DNA of 19,398 bases. Source: Verrucomicrobiales bacterium (lineage in GTDB: Bacteria > Verrucomicrobiota > Verrucomicrobiia > Limisphaerales > F1-80-MAGS106). Of the stretch, positions 1 through 7,272 are shown in pieces. The stretch spans positions 1 to 19,398 of the forward strand of contig CANLCA010000005.1 in NCBI GenBank assembly GCA_947487925.1. Reading direction: 5' to 3'. The translations under genes and the position numbers were made by a program. Under the pieces are notes generated by a model, which had not been told where the DNA came from, searched no databases, and worked only from the letters and a program-made list of their open reading frames with translations. The stretch's first letter is position 1. Each line of letters starts with the position of its first letter.

Positions 1-2
1 AC

Positions 3-146
3 AGCGTCATCGGGGTCTACCCATCGATGGTCAGTCTGAAGGACGGCCCGGTGTTGATCGTGTACTACGAGGAGGGGACAGGTTCCAACATCCGCGCCCG
101 TAGGTTTCGCGTTGAAGAAACGGACGTCATGCGGCAACCTAGGTGA
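3..146 (+). CDS. C-terminal end of a sialidase/BNR-repeat-like protein (partial)
   Basis: This frame is open from the left edge to a TGA at 144-146 and gives about 47 residues. It contains YPSMVSLKDGPVLIVYYEEG followed by SNIRARRF. That pattern resembles the last blade and closing strand of exo-alpha-sialidase-like six-bladed propellers (BNR family), in which a tyrosine-rich 'PS-L-DG-L-V-YYEE' strand precedes a final R-F strand. Only the tail is present, so catalytic residues and any signal peptide lie outside the window and activity cannot be judged. The gene ends 16 bases before the likely start of the prepilin-like gene on the same strand, so the two may be co-transcribed. The family assignment rests on recognition of a short segment; another secreted beta-propeller is possible. 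Confidence 0.55.
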   Translation, partial: SVIGVYPSMVSLKDGPVLIVYYEEGTGSNIRARRFRVEETDVMRQPR

Positions 147-162
147 CATTCAGCCGACGGAA

Positions 163-1008
163 ATGAAAATAACTAACTCTCAATTCCGCGCGTGTGGAAA
201 TATCCGGCGCGACGCCTTCACTCTAATTGAACTGTTGGTGGTGATTGCCATCATCGCTATCCTGGCCGGGATGTTGTTGCCCGCGCTGAGCAAGGCGAAA
301 ACGAAGGCGGAAGGCATCAAGTGTCTGAGCAACTTGAAGCAGCTTCAGCTCGCCTGGCAGATGTACGCGGACGACAACAACGACAAGGTGATTCCGAATT
401 TGTGGGCGGGATCAGTCGATATTAGGAAAGTGGAGAGAAACTGGGTCGCGGGCCGGCTGGATTTCAACGGCGCCAATGCTGACAACACGAACACGGTGCT
501 GCTTTCCGGATCGCCCCTCTACGCTTACACCAGTTCGATCGGTGTTTACAAATGTCCTGCCGACAAAACGGGTGTGCTCACCGCGGGCGGCCGGCGGCCC
601 CGCACGCGGAGTCTTTCGATGAATTGCTGGGTGGGCGACGTCGAACGGCGCGCCTGGGGCGGCCAATTGCAGTACCGCTCGATCGTCAAGCTCTCGGACT
701 TCATCGATCCCGCGCCCGCGGGCACCTTTGTGTTCATCGACGAACATGAGGACAGCATTGACGATGGCTGGTTTGCGGTGGACATGGGGGATCGTGGGGC
801 GGCCACGATCATCGCCAATTATCCCGCCAGCTATCACAACGGTGCGGGGGGACTTTCGTTTGCCGATGGCCACGCGGAGATTCACAAGTGGCTCGACCCT
901 CGCACGCGGATCAAGGTCACCCACACTTACATCCCTCTGAACGTTGCGTCGCCCAACAATAAAGACATCGCCTGGCTGCAAGCGCGCACCACGGGGTTGC
1001 TGAAGTAA
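163..1008 (+). CDS. Prepilin-type N-terminal cleavage/methylation, H-X9-DG domain protein
   Basis: This 281-residue protein has a class III (type IV pilin/type II secretion pseudopilin) signal. A short basic leader ending RRDA is followed by FTLIELLVVIAIIAIL, with Glu23 at the +5 position relative to Phe19 (+1) and Ala18 at -1. The region after the helix (LPALSKAKTKAEGIKCLSNLKQ) is typical of the verrucomicrobial version. Near the C-terminus, His225 is separated by nine residues from Asp235-Gly236, matching the H-X9-DG processing-associated motif. The ATG at 163 was chosen because an upstream TTG at 112 overlaps the preceding gene and would lengthen the leader by 17 residues. Such proteins are numerous in PVC genomes; they are probably cleaved by a prepilin peptidase and assembled in the envelope, but their individual functions are unknown. 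No pilus or secretion genes are adjacent. Confidence 0.9.
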   Translation: MKITNSQFRACGNIRRDAFTLIELLVVIAIIAILAGMLLPALSKAKTKAEGIKCLSNLKQLQLAWQMYADDNNDKVIPNLWAGSVDIRKVERNWVAGRLDFNGANADNTNTVLLSGSPLYAYTSSIGVYKCPADKTGVLTAGGRRPRTRSLSMNCWVGDVERRAWGGQLQYRSIVKLSDFIDPAPAGTFVFIDEHEDSIDDGWFAVDMGDRGAATIIANYPASYHNGAGGLSFADGHAEIHKWLDPRTRIKVTHTYIPLNVASPNNKDIAWLQARTTGLLK

Positions 1009-1292
1009 AGGCGGGCGAGCAGCAGCGATCATGACCACGAGCCGCATGAATTTGCTCCACCTCGCGCTGCTCGCCCCCGCCCAGCGATGCGACATCCACG
1101 GCCTCCCATTTTGAAGTATGATAATTCCATCGCCGTCGCCTCATGTCGTCCTGTGAAGGGCGGCTGGACTGCACACCAAAAAGACAGTTTGAATCGAGCC
1201 GGGAATCTGTTAATTGACTTCACGAACAACCACTCAGAGTCTGATGCCGTCGCGCCGAATCCGAGATTTCGCAAGGCGCGCAAGAAACCCAG

Positions 1293-3521
1293 ATGAGTCA
1301 CAGCACAACGATACTTGGATTCACGTCCTGGCCAAGACCTCACGGTGCCAGTGTCGGCTTACGGCCAATCCAAGTGGCGTGGTTGGCGGTCTCCCTCGGA
1401 TTATTCGCCATCCCGCTCGAATTGCAGGCGAACAATCCGGCGGAGACCTCCAAAACCGGGCCTGGCCCAGCCAAGAGCGACTGGGCGTTCAAGCCAATCG
1501 CCAGTCCCGCCGTTCCCGAGGCGAAACAATCCGGCATGGTATTGACACAAGTCGATGCATTCGTCCTCGCCAAACAGGATGCGCAAGGCATTGAACCCGC
1601 GCCTCTGGCCGACCGCCGTGCGTTCCTCCGCCGTGCGACGTTTGACGTGACGGGTCTGCCACCCACGCCTGAAGAAGTGGAGGCTTTCCTGACGGACAAT
1701 TCCTCGCAGGCTTACGAAAAAGTCGTGGACCGCTTGCTTGATTCGCCGCAGTACGGCGAGCGATGGGCGCGGCATTGGCTCGATGTCGTCCGCTTTGCCG
1801 AGACCGACGGATTTGCGATCGATGAAGAACGCCCGACGCTCTGGCGCTATCGGGACTATGTCGTCCGCGTGCTCAATGAGGATCGTCCATTCGACCGCTT
1901 CATTCGCGAGCAACTGGCCGGGGATGAATTGGACGCCGGGAGCGAGGGGACTGTCGCCACGGGCTTTTACCGGCTCGGTCCATGGGAGGCCGACAATATG
2001 GTGCCGGAAAACAAACGGCAGGACTACCTCAACGAAATCACGGACACGGTGGGGTCAGTCTTCCTGGGGCTCACGGTGGGCTGTGCCCGGTGTCATGATC
2101 ACAAATATGACCCGGTATCCATCGTGGATTATTACAGCCTGCAAGCGTTTCTCGCCCCATTGAAGCGCGCGGAGCCTGCCGCTAAGTTTCTCGAGGCTGA
2201 AAAGCGTGGTGAGTTCCACTCGCAATACGCCAAAGCTGAGGAGGAGATGATTCGGAGACAGCGCGCATTGTCCAAGTTTCGGACCTCGTTCAGGCCGCGG
2301 GTCGCGTCCATCCTGAAGAAGGCAGCCGCCGACATCGACGACAAGCAATTCGATGAAGCCTTTGGCAAGGATCCCTCGTACACCAAGGACGAAATCGATC
2401 AATTCAACAAGCTGAAGATGGCGGTGGGGGAGTTTAAAGGCCCTGCGCGCTTCAAAGCCGTGGCGTGTGCGGTGGCCAATCCCACGGACGATGAACCCGT
2501 CCCGGAAACTCGAGTGCTCAAGGGCGGGAGTCTGACTTCTCCACTACAGACCGTCACGCCGGCGTTCCTCTCTGCTGTCCCGGGGTGGTCGGCGGAATGT
2601 TTCGACGAGCAGCCCAAGCTCAAATCGAGGGCCGCCGGGCGGCGCAAAGTTCTTGCGCAATGGATTGCCAGCCCGAAGAACCCGTTGACCGCCCGCGTCC
2701 TGGTGAATCGCATCTGGCAGTACCACTTTGGCGTCGGGATTGTCGCCACGGCCAATGATTTTGGGGTCAACGGGTCCGGCGCCAGCCACCCGGAGTTGCT
2801 TGATTATCTGGCGACTCGCTTGATCGAAAACGGTTGGCGGCTCAAGCCTCTCCACCGGCTGCTGCTCTTGTCGCGAACTTACCAGCTTTCCTCCCGTCAT
2901 CCTCAACACGAAGCGTGTGCCAAAATTGATCCTGATAACCAACTGCTTTGGCGCGCTCACTTCCGCCGGTTGGAGGGCGAAGTCCTCCGGGATTCGATGC
3001 TGGCCGTCAGCGGTCGGTTGCTTCTCAACCCAGGCGGCCCTGGTTTTTTTGAAGAGTTGCCTCCGGAAATGGGGCGCGATTTCTCCATGTTTAAATGGGA
3101 TCCTTCCGAGGAAGACCAGCGCCGTCGCCGCAGCCTCTACCAGTTTCAACGCCGTAACTTGATCGTCCCGATGATGGAATCGTTTGACTCGGCCGACATG
3201 TCCGCTTCGTGCCCCCGGCGCGGTGCTTCGGTGACCACTCCGCAGGTCTTCACTCTTTTTAACAGCAGTTTCGCTTACGAAATCAGCCGGCATTTTGCCC
3301 GGCGCGTGCAACGCGAAGTCGGACCGGTGCCGCGCCGTCAGGTGGAATGGGTCTTCAGCTTTGCCTTTGGCAGGAAACCTACCCCGGCTGAACTGGATGC
3401 AGGTGCCCGCTTCCTCGAGAAACAGTCCGGCGCGGAAACGACCGACAGCGAACCCTCAAAGGCGTTGGCAGACTTTTGCCTGGTGGCCTTGAACGCCAAT
3501 GAATTTTTGTATTTGGATTAA
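1293..3521 (+). CDS. PSD1 (DUF1549/DUF1553) secreted c-type cytochrome-like protein
   Basis: The protein has 742 residues. An N-terminal hydrophobic stretch at about residues 25-46 (ending LQA) looks like a signal peptide with a long n-region. The DUF1549 domain covers roughly residues 85-290, with the RRATFDVTGLPPTPEEVE and ERWARHWLDVVRFAETDGF signatures. It includes one CxxCH haem motif, C264-A-R-C267-H268, followed by DHKYDP. The DUF1553 domain covers about residues 430-740 (PLTARVLVNRIWQYHFG, then LFNSSFAYEISRHFARR). It lacks the N-terminal PSCyt1 cytochrome domain and the concanavalin-like insert found in larger members, but looks complete end to end. The family is expanded in Verrucomicrobiota and Planctomycetota and usually sits next to a DUF1501 gene, as here. 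Its molecular role is not established; periplasmic electron transfer linked to polymer breakdown is a guess. The ATG at 1293 has only a weak purine-rich upstream region. Confidence 0.92.
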   Translation: MSHSTTILGFTSWPRPHGASVGLRPIQVAWLAVSLGLFAIPLELQANNPAETSKTGPGPAKSDWAFKPIASPAVPEAKQSGMVLTQVDAFVLAKQDAQGIEPAPLADRRAFLRRATFDVTGLPPTPEEVEAFLTDNSSQAYEKVVDRLLDSPQYGERWARHWLDVVRFAETDGFAIDEERPTLWRYRDYVVRVLNEDRPFDRFIREQLAGDELDAGSEGTVATGFYRLGPWEADNMVPENKRQDYLNEITDTVGSVFLGLTVGCARCHDHKYDPVSIVDYYSLQAFLAPLKRAEPAAKFLEAEKRGEFHSQYAKAEEEMIRRQRALSKFRTSFRPRVASILKKAAADIDDKQFDEAFGKDPSYTKDEIDQFNKLKMAVGEFKGPARFKAVACAVANPTDDEPVPETRVLKGGSLTSPLQTVTPAFLSAVPGWSAECFDEQPKLKSRAAGRRKVLAQWIASPKNPLTARVLVNRIWQYHFGVGIVATANDFGVNGSGASHPELLDYLATRLIENGWRLKPLHRLLLLSRTYQLSSRHPQHEACAKIDPDNQLLWRAHFRRLEGEVLRDSMLAVSGRLLLNPGGPGFFEELPPEMGRDFSMFKWDPSEEDQRRRRSLYQFQRRNLIVPMMESFDSADMSASCPRRGASVTTPQVFTLFNSSFAYEISRHFARRVQREVGPVPRRQVEWVFSFAFGRKPTPAELDAGARFLEKQSGAETTDSEPSKALADFCLVALNANEFLYLD

Positions 3522-3633
3522 TGCTGCTCTCGTTCTTGAACTCGAAATGGATGCCATCGTCACTCCTAACCGACGGACAGCGTGGAGGGTCGAATAGGTC
3601 AATGTGGCGCCGCGAAAATGTGAGTTAACGATC

Positions 3634-5100
3634 ATGAAAACCCACAGGCCTTCGAATACCGGTCCCCTTCTGGAATCCAGCCTCCTCGATCGGCGCGGGT
3701 TCCTCTACCAACTTGGTTCTGGCGTCGGATCGGTGGCCTTGAGCTGGTTGCTGAACCAGGAGCGAGCTGGCGCCGCCGAAGTGCTGGGGACTAAACCCAC
3801 CCTCAATCCGCTGCTGGCCAAAGAGCCGCATTTTCCGGCGCGGGCTAAGTCCTGTATCTTTCTCATGATGGAGGGCGGGGCCAGTCACATGGACACATTT
3901 GACCCCAAACCCAAGTTGAAGGAAATGGATGGAAAAACTTTCCAGCGGGACGACAAGTTCAAGTCGAATCAGAATAACGGCGACCGGTTTTTCACGCCGT
4001 GCCCGTTCGAATTTCAGCGCTATGGCCAGTGCGGGAGGGATGTCAGCGAGCTGTTCAAGAATGTGGCGAGCTGCGTGGATGACCTCGCTTTCGTTCGTTC
4101 GGTTTATGCCTCGAGCGACAATCATCCGGCCGCCCTGTTCGAATTCCTGACCGGGAATGCCTTTCAAGGCAGCCCCTCGATCGGCTCCTGGGTGACTTAT
4201 GGCCTGGGAACAGTGAACCAAAATCTTCCGGCCTTTGTGGTGCTCCGGGACGGACAACCGTTCGGTGGCACGGCCTCGTGGGGCAACGCCTATCTGCCCA
4301 CGATTTACCAGGGAACCCAGCTCCGAAGCGGCGCGGTTCCGATCCTCGATCTGCAACCGCCCGAGGAGGTCGGTCGTCAGCGCCAGCGTGACACTCTCGA
4401 TCTGTTGCAGATGTTCAACCGCGAACACAGCCAGCGGAATCTCACCCATCCTGATTTGGAGGCGCGCATGGCCAGTTACGAACTCGCATTCCGCATGCAG
4501 TCCGAGGTGCCGGGCACGCTCTCCATCGAGGGCGAACCGGAGTCGATCCGCAAACTTTACGGCTTGGACCAGGAGAAGACCAAGGCCTTCGGAACGCGCT
4601 GTCTCCTCGCCCGCCGCTTGGTGGAGCGCGGCGTGCGCTTCGTGCAGTTATGGTCGGGTGGATGGGATTCGCACGATGACATTCTCAAGGGCCATCGCGA
4701 TGCCGCCGAAAAGGTCGATGTTCCCATCGCCGGGCTGATTCAGGATCTCAAGCAACGCGGGTTGCTGGACGAAACCCTGGTCGTCTGGGGCGGCGAGTTT
4801 GGCCGCACTCCCGACACCAACGAGGGCAATCACAAGAAGAAAACTCCCGGCCGGGACCACAATCCTGGGGCCATGACCATGTGGTTCGCCGGTGGCGGCA
4901 CCGCTGGAGGTAGGCTTATTGGCGCCACGGACGAGATCGGCAACAAGGCGGTCGAAAGCCGGACAAGTCTGAAAGATGTTCACGCTACGTTGCTTCACAG
5001 CCTCGGCCTCGACCAATCGAAGCTCACCTACTACCACGCCGGACGTTTCAAGCAGTTGACCGACACGGGTGGAACGGTCATCAACGAGATCCTCGCTTGA
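3634..5100 (+). CDS. DUF1501 family protein with Tat-type signal
   Basis: This protein has 488 residues from the ATG at 3634; a GTG at 3604 would add 10. Its twin-arginine leader has DRRGFL at residues 19-24 followed by a hydrophobic segment (SGVGSVALSWLL) and an Ala-rich cleavage region. The body carries DUF1501 hallmarks: IFLMMEGGASHMDTFDPKP, the SSDNHPAALFEFLTGN block, VQLWSGGWDSHDDI, and VVWGGEFGRTP followed by GRDHNP. The fold is related to the alkaline phosphatase/sulfatase superfamily, and the conserved Asp/His-rich blocks could bind metal, but no reaction is established. It follows the PSD1 gene by 112 bases on the same strand. This PSD1-DUF1501 pairing recurs across PVC bacteria and implies a joint exported function. 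The coding region appears intact. Confidence 0.92.
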   Translation: MKTHRPSNTGPLLESSLLDRRGFLYQLGSGVGSVALSWLLNQERAGAAEVLGTKPTLNPLLAKEPHFPARAKSCIFLMMEGGASHMDTFDPKPKLKEMDGKTFQRDDKFKSNQNNGDRFFTPCPFEFQRYGQCGRDVSELFKNVASCVDDLAFVRSVYASSDNHPAALFEFLTGNAFQGSPSIGSWVTYGLGTVNQNLPAFVVLRDGQPFGGTASWGNAYLPTIYQGTQLRSGAVPILDLQPPEEVGRQRQRDTLDLLQMFNREHSQRNLTHPDLEARMASYELAFRMQSEVPGTLSIEGEPESIRKLYGLDQEKTKAFGTRCLLARRLVERGVRFVQLWSGGWDSHDDILKGHRDAAEKVDVPIAGLIQDLKQRGLLDETLVVWGGEFGRTPDTNEGNHKKKTPGRDHNPGAMTMWFAGGGTAGGRLIGATDEIGNKAVESRTSLKDVHATLLHSLGLDQSKLTYYHAGRFKQLTDTGGTVINEILA

Positions 5101-5109
5101 CCATCCGCG

Positions 5110-5292
5110 ATGCTGACCTTCCAGGATCGTTCCCGTCAGACGAGGAACTGGCATCGTTGCCAGTTCCGGCGCGCGGGCGGGTTTGCTCTCGGCGGACTGA
5201 CGTTGGTCGAGATCTTCGCCCACAAAAGTAACTATTACCCTGGAACCGGTGTCGTTGTGCCAAAACCTATGTTACCCAATGGCCTTGGTTAG
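5110..5292 (+). pseudogene. Truncated N-terminus of a second DUF1501-type gene
   Basis: This 60-codon frame opens with MLTF and continues through a cysteine, an FRR pair and GGFALGGLTLVEIFAHKS. DUF1501 proteins of PVC bacteria commonly begin in this order: an MLT start, a Cys, an S-R-R-x-F/L twin-arginine, then a G-ALGGLTL helix. Here the first ~37 residues fit the leader and the rest (from about 5222, codons for NYYPGTG onward) has no resemblance to the family. That tail is also clearly poorer in G+C than its surroundings. It starts 9 bases after the stop of the intact DUF1501 gene. I read it as the surviving 5' end of a duplicated DUF1501 gene whose body was lost. It could be expressed as a short peptide, but nothing supports a function. 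Confidence 0.5.
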
Positions 5293-5327
5293 TTGTGTTC
5301 CCCGCCAGGGTATCCTGACTGTCAACC

Positions 5328-5349
5328 CCACCCTCCCCTGGGGGGGTGG
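5328..5349. repeat. 22-nt near-perfect GC palindrome between gene remnants
   Basis: CCACCCTCCCC is followed directly by TGGGGGGGTGG. Ten of the eleven pairings hold if one T-G wobble is allowed, giving a stem with almost no loop. It lies between the DUF1501 remnant and the glutathione peroxidase remnant, so it may be a mobile palindromic element or mark a rearrangement junction. There is no T-tract, so it is not a typical intrinsic terminator. No second copy was found in this window. Confidence 0.45.
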
Positions 5350-5367
5350 AACGGGTGCGGTGAGGCG

Positions 5368-5469
5368 TGGAATGTTGGCGGGTTTCTGGTGAACAAGGAG
5401 GGCAAGGTCATCGCCCGATTTGAACCGAAGACCAAGCCGGATTCCGCGGAGGTGATCAATGGCGATTGA
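5368..5469 (+). pseudogene. C-terminal remnant of a glutathione peroxidase
   Basis: Reading from a TGG codon at 5368 to the TGA at 5467 gives WNVGGFLVNKEGKVIARF followed by EPKTKPDSAEVINGD. This closely follows the conserved end of glutathione/thioredoxin peroxidases, 'W-N-F-x-K-F-L-V-x-x-x-G-K-V-x-x-R-F-x-P-x-x-x-P'. The family's catalytic Cys (or Sec), Gln and the rest of the ~160-residue protein are absent. Upstream, the frame runs without a stop back to 5293 through the GC palindrome but shows no further similarity. It is therefore the 3' end of a deleted gene, about 34 codons, with no plausible start of its own. It shows that a peroxide-detoxification gene once lay here. Confidence 0.62.
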
Positions 5470-5524
5470 GAGTGAGCTCGCGAAGTGACGCGGCGTCCCG
5501 GCTCTCCAACTTCGCTGCGGCGTG

Positions 5525-6862
5525 TCAGGGTTTGAGCCGCGTCAGGCAATACAGCCGCCCGGACGTCCGGATCAAGAGCTTGCCATCCGCGATGGCGGGT
5601 GTGGCCAGGCAAAGCCCGTCGAGATCGTTGGTGTGCTCGATGTTGAACTTTCCGCCTTCGGTGACCACATAGGTTTGGCCTGCTTCGTTGAGGCAAAACA
5701 CTTTTCCACTGTAAGCCCAGGGTGACGACGTGAACGATGCCCCGACCGGAAAACGTTCCCGATCATAGAGCATGCGCCCGGTGCGAGCGTCATGGGCAGA
5801 CATCATGCCGCGATCCAGCAGGGTGTAATAGATGTCGCCATGGACCAGCGGCGAGGTGTTGTAGGGGCCGTCCTTGGGGAGATACCACGCAACGAACTCA
5901 TTGGATGTCTCGTCTTTCTTCAATGAAATGTCGCCCTTGCCTCCCGGGCGGATGGCGTAGACGGGCCGATGGGGATCGGCGAAATAACCGGAGGTGACGT
6001 AGAGCAAGCCATGCGCGGCAAAGGGGGAGGGGATGATCAGGTTCGACATGCGCCCGTCCATTTCCCACAGCACTTTGCCCTGAAGATCGTACGATCGAAT
6101 GCGGTTCTTGCCCGAGACGATCAATTCCGTTCGCTGCGGAGTTTGCCAGATGAACGGCGTCGCCCATGTGCTCTTCTCCTCGCGCGGTTTGCGCCAGTTC
6201 TCCTTGCCGGTGCCGGCATCGTAGGCGGCGATGAAGCTCTCCTCCTGGTTGTCGTAGACGACGATCACCTGACCGTCATGGACGATCGGCGAACCGGCGG
6301 CGCCGTAGTCGTACATCGTCTTCTTCGCTGCGATGGGATGGGACCAGAGCAGTTTGCCATTGAGATCGTAGGCGAAGAGTCCCAAGTCACCGAACAACAC
6401 GAATACCCGCCCGCCATCGGTTGCCGGTGTTTCGGACGCGTAAGTGCTCTTCGGATGCCGGCCGACCGGCGGACTGCCCTGATGCGCTTCCTGCTTCCAG
6501 AGTACCCTGCCGGACTGAAGGTCGAGGCAGTAGGTCAGCCAGTGATGGGTGCCTTTGGGAATCTCCTGCCGCCCCTGTCCGAGGTAGAGACCGGCCTTGG
6601 GTTGTTCGTTGTCGCCGTCCTGATCGCTGTAGACGCCGGTGAGAAACACCCGGTTGCCCGTGACGGCCGGTGAGGACCAACCGAGTCCCTTGAGGTCGGT
6701 TTTCCAGAGGACGTTCTCGGTCTGGCTCCAGCGAACGGGAAGTCGCGGATCGTCGGGCACCGAACCGTTCGCGGTAGGGCCGCGGAAGCGTGGCCACTCG
6801 GACGCGGCCTGGATTGGGGCGGCGGTCAGGAGCAGTCCTACAAGAGGCAGGAGGTGGTTCAT
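5525..6862 (-). CDS. Secreted PQQ-like beta-propeller repeat protein
   Basis: The protein has 445 residues. A signal peptide is visible (MNHLLPLVGLLLTAAPIQA, likely cleaved after about residue 19-20), followed by the EWPRFRGPTANG opening typical of PVC outer-membrane-assembly-like PQQ propellers. Repeats with a 'G-x-V/L-L-W' core then follow (GRVLWKQEA, GKLLWSHP, GKENWRKPR, GKVLWEMDG), alternating with SPAV/SPIV/TPAI-DG turns. This is the PF13360 type related to BamB and to quinoprotein dehydrogenases. I see no dehydrogenase active-site disulfide or extra haem domain, so PQQ binding and enzyme activity are not implied. It is probably a periplasmic scaffold or binding propeller. It reads toward the debris at 5101-5524. 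There is no clear Shine-Dalgarno sequence before the ATG. Confidence 0.9.
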   Translation of the reverse strand: MNHLLPLVGLLLTAAPIQAASEWPRFRGPTANGSVPDDPRLPVRWSQTENVLWKTDLKGLGWSSPAVTGNRVFLTGVYSDQDGDNEQPKAGLYLGQGRQEIPKGTHHWLTYCLDLQSGRVLWKQEAHQGSPPVGRHPKSTYASETPATDGGRVFVLFGDLGLFAYDLNGKLLWSHPIAAKKTMYDYGAAGSPIVHDGQVIVVYDNQEESFIAAYDAGTGKENWRKPREEKSTWATPFIWQTPQRTELIVSGKNRIRSYDLQGKVLWEMDGRMSNLIIPSPFAAHGLLYVTSGYFADPHRPVYAIRPGGKGDISLKKDETSNEFVAWYLPKDGPYNTSPLVHGDIYYTLLDRGMMSAHDARTGRMLYDRERFPVGASFTSSPWAYSGKVFCLNEAGQTYVVTEGGKFNIEHTNDLDGLCLATPAIADGKLLIRTSGRLYCLTRLKP

Positions 6863-7272
6863 AGAGGGGTTCAGTATGAGATGGAGGTCGCAGAACGGAA
6901 GGCCGAAGTTGGGGCGCTACGGATGACGAGAACTTTGGCCTGATTCATGCCTCTCAATATGCCCGACTGAATGCTCGCGTCACCACTTTCGTCCTACCCC
7001 CAACTCGACCTAATCGTCTTGAACCATCTTCTTTCGATGCTCAATCGAGTCGCTGCTATGAACCAGTCGACCGCATTCCGCTCCTCATAGTCGCGCCCAC
7101 GCCTGTCACTGCACCCGCGCGGGCATCTGAACCATCTGCTGTATCCGCAGCGCAGGAGAGGCACGGAGTAGCCTTTACGGAGAGTCGGTTTTCATAGTCT
7201 GTCCGCATGGGCCTCGAGGGTTTTCTCGCCTGGATCGGCCCGGATGTTTCCCTTGCTGGTATCCCGTGGTCC
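6863..7272. other. Non-coding gap of about 410 bp, no recognised gene
   Basis: This gap lies between two minus-strand genes, the VCBS protein upstream and the PQQ propeller downstream. No frame has convincing coding character: the longest (minus strand, reaching 7056) is cysteine- and arginine-scattered and runs back into the VCBS gene in another frame. It contains a perfect 10-bp palindrome CCCGCGCGGG at 7114-7123 and six-base inverted repeats CTATGA/TCATAG spanning 7057-7091. A short minus-strand frame beginning MNQAKVLVIRSAPTSAF lies near 6950-6880, close to the PQQ gene. Its composition and the small inverted repeats suggest a dispersed non-coding element or a leader region, but that is inference. 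Confidence 0.4.

Noticed and set aside
412..1095. Minus-strand open frame of 227 codons
   Set aside because: It is antisense to the H-X9-DG pilin-like gene, with no domain and arginine-rich shadow composition.
1009..1292. Possible short gene or promoter in the gap before PSD1 (TTGACT at about 1213, short Met-Asn-Leu-Leu frame near 1046)
   Set aside because: The TTGACT lacks a suitable -10 at normal spacing, and the short frame stops after about 27 codons without a recognisable product.
5969..6673. Plus-strand open frame of 234 codons
   Set aside because: It is antisense to the PQQ propeller, whose repeats, signal peptide and length are clear.
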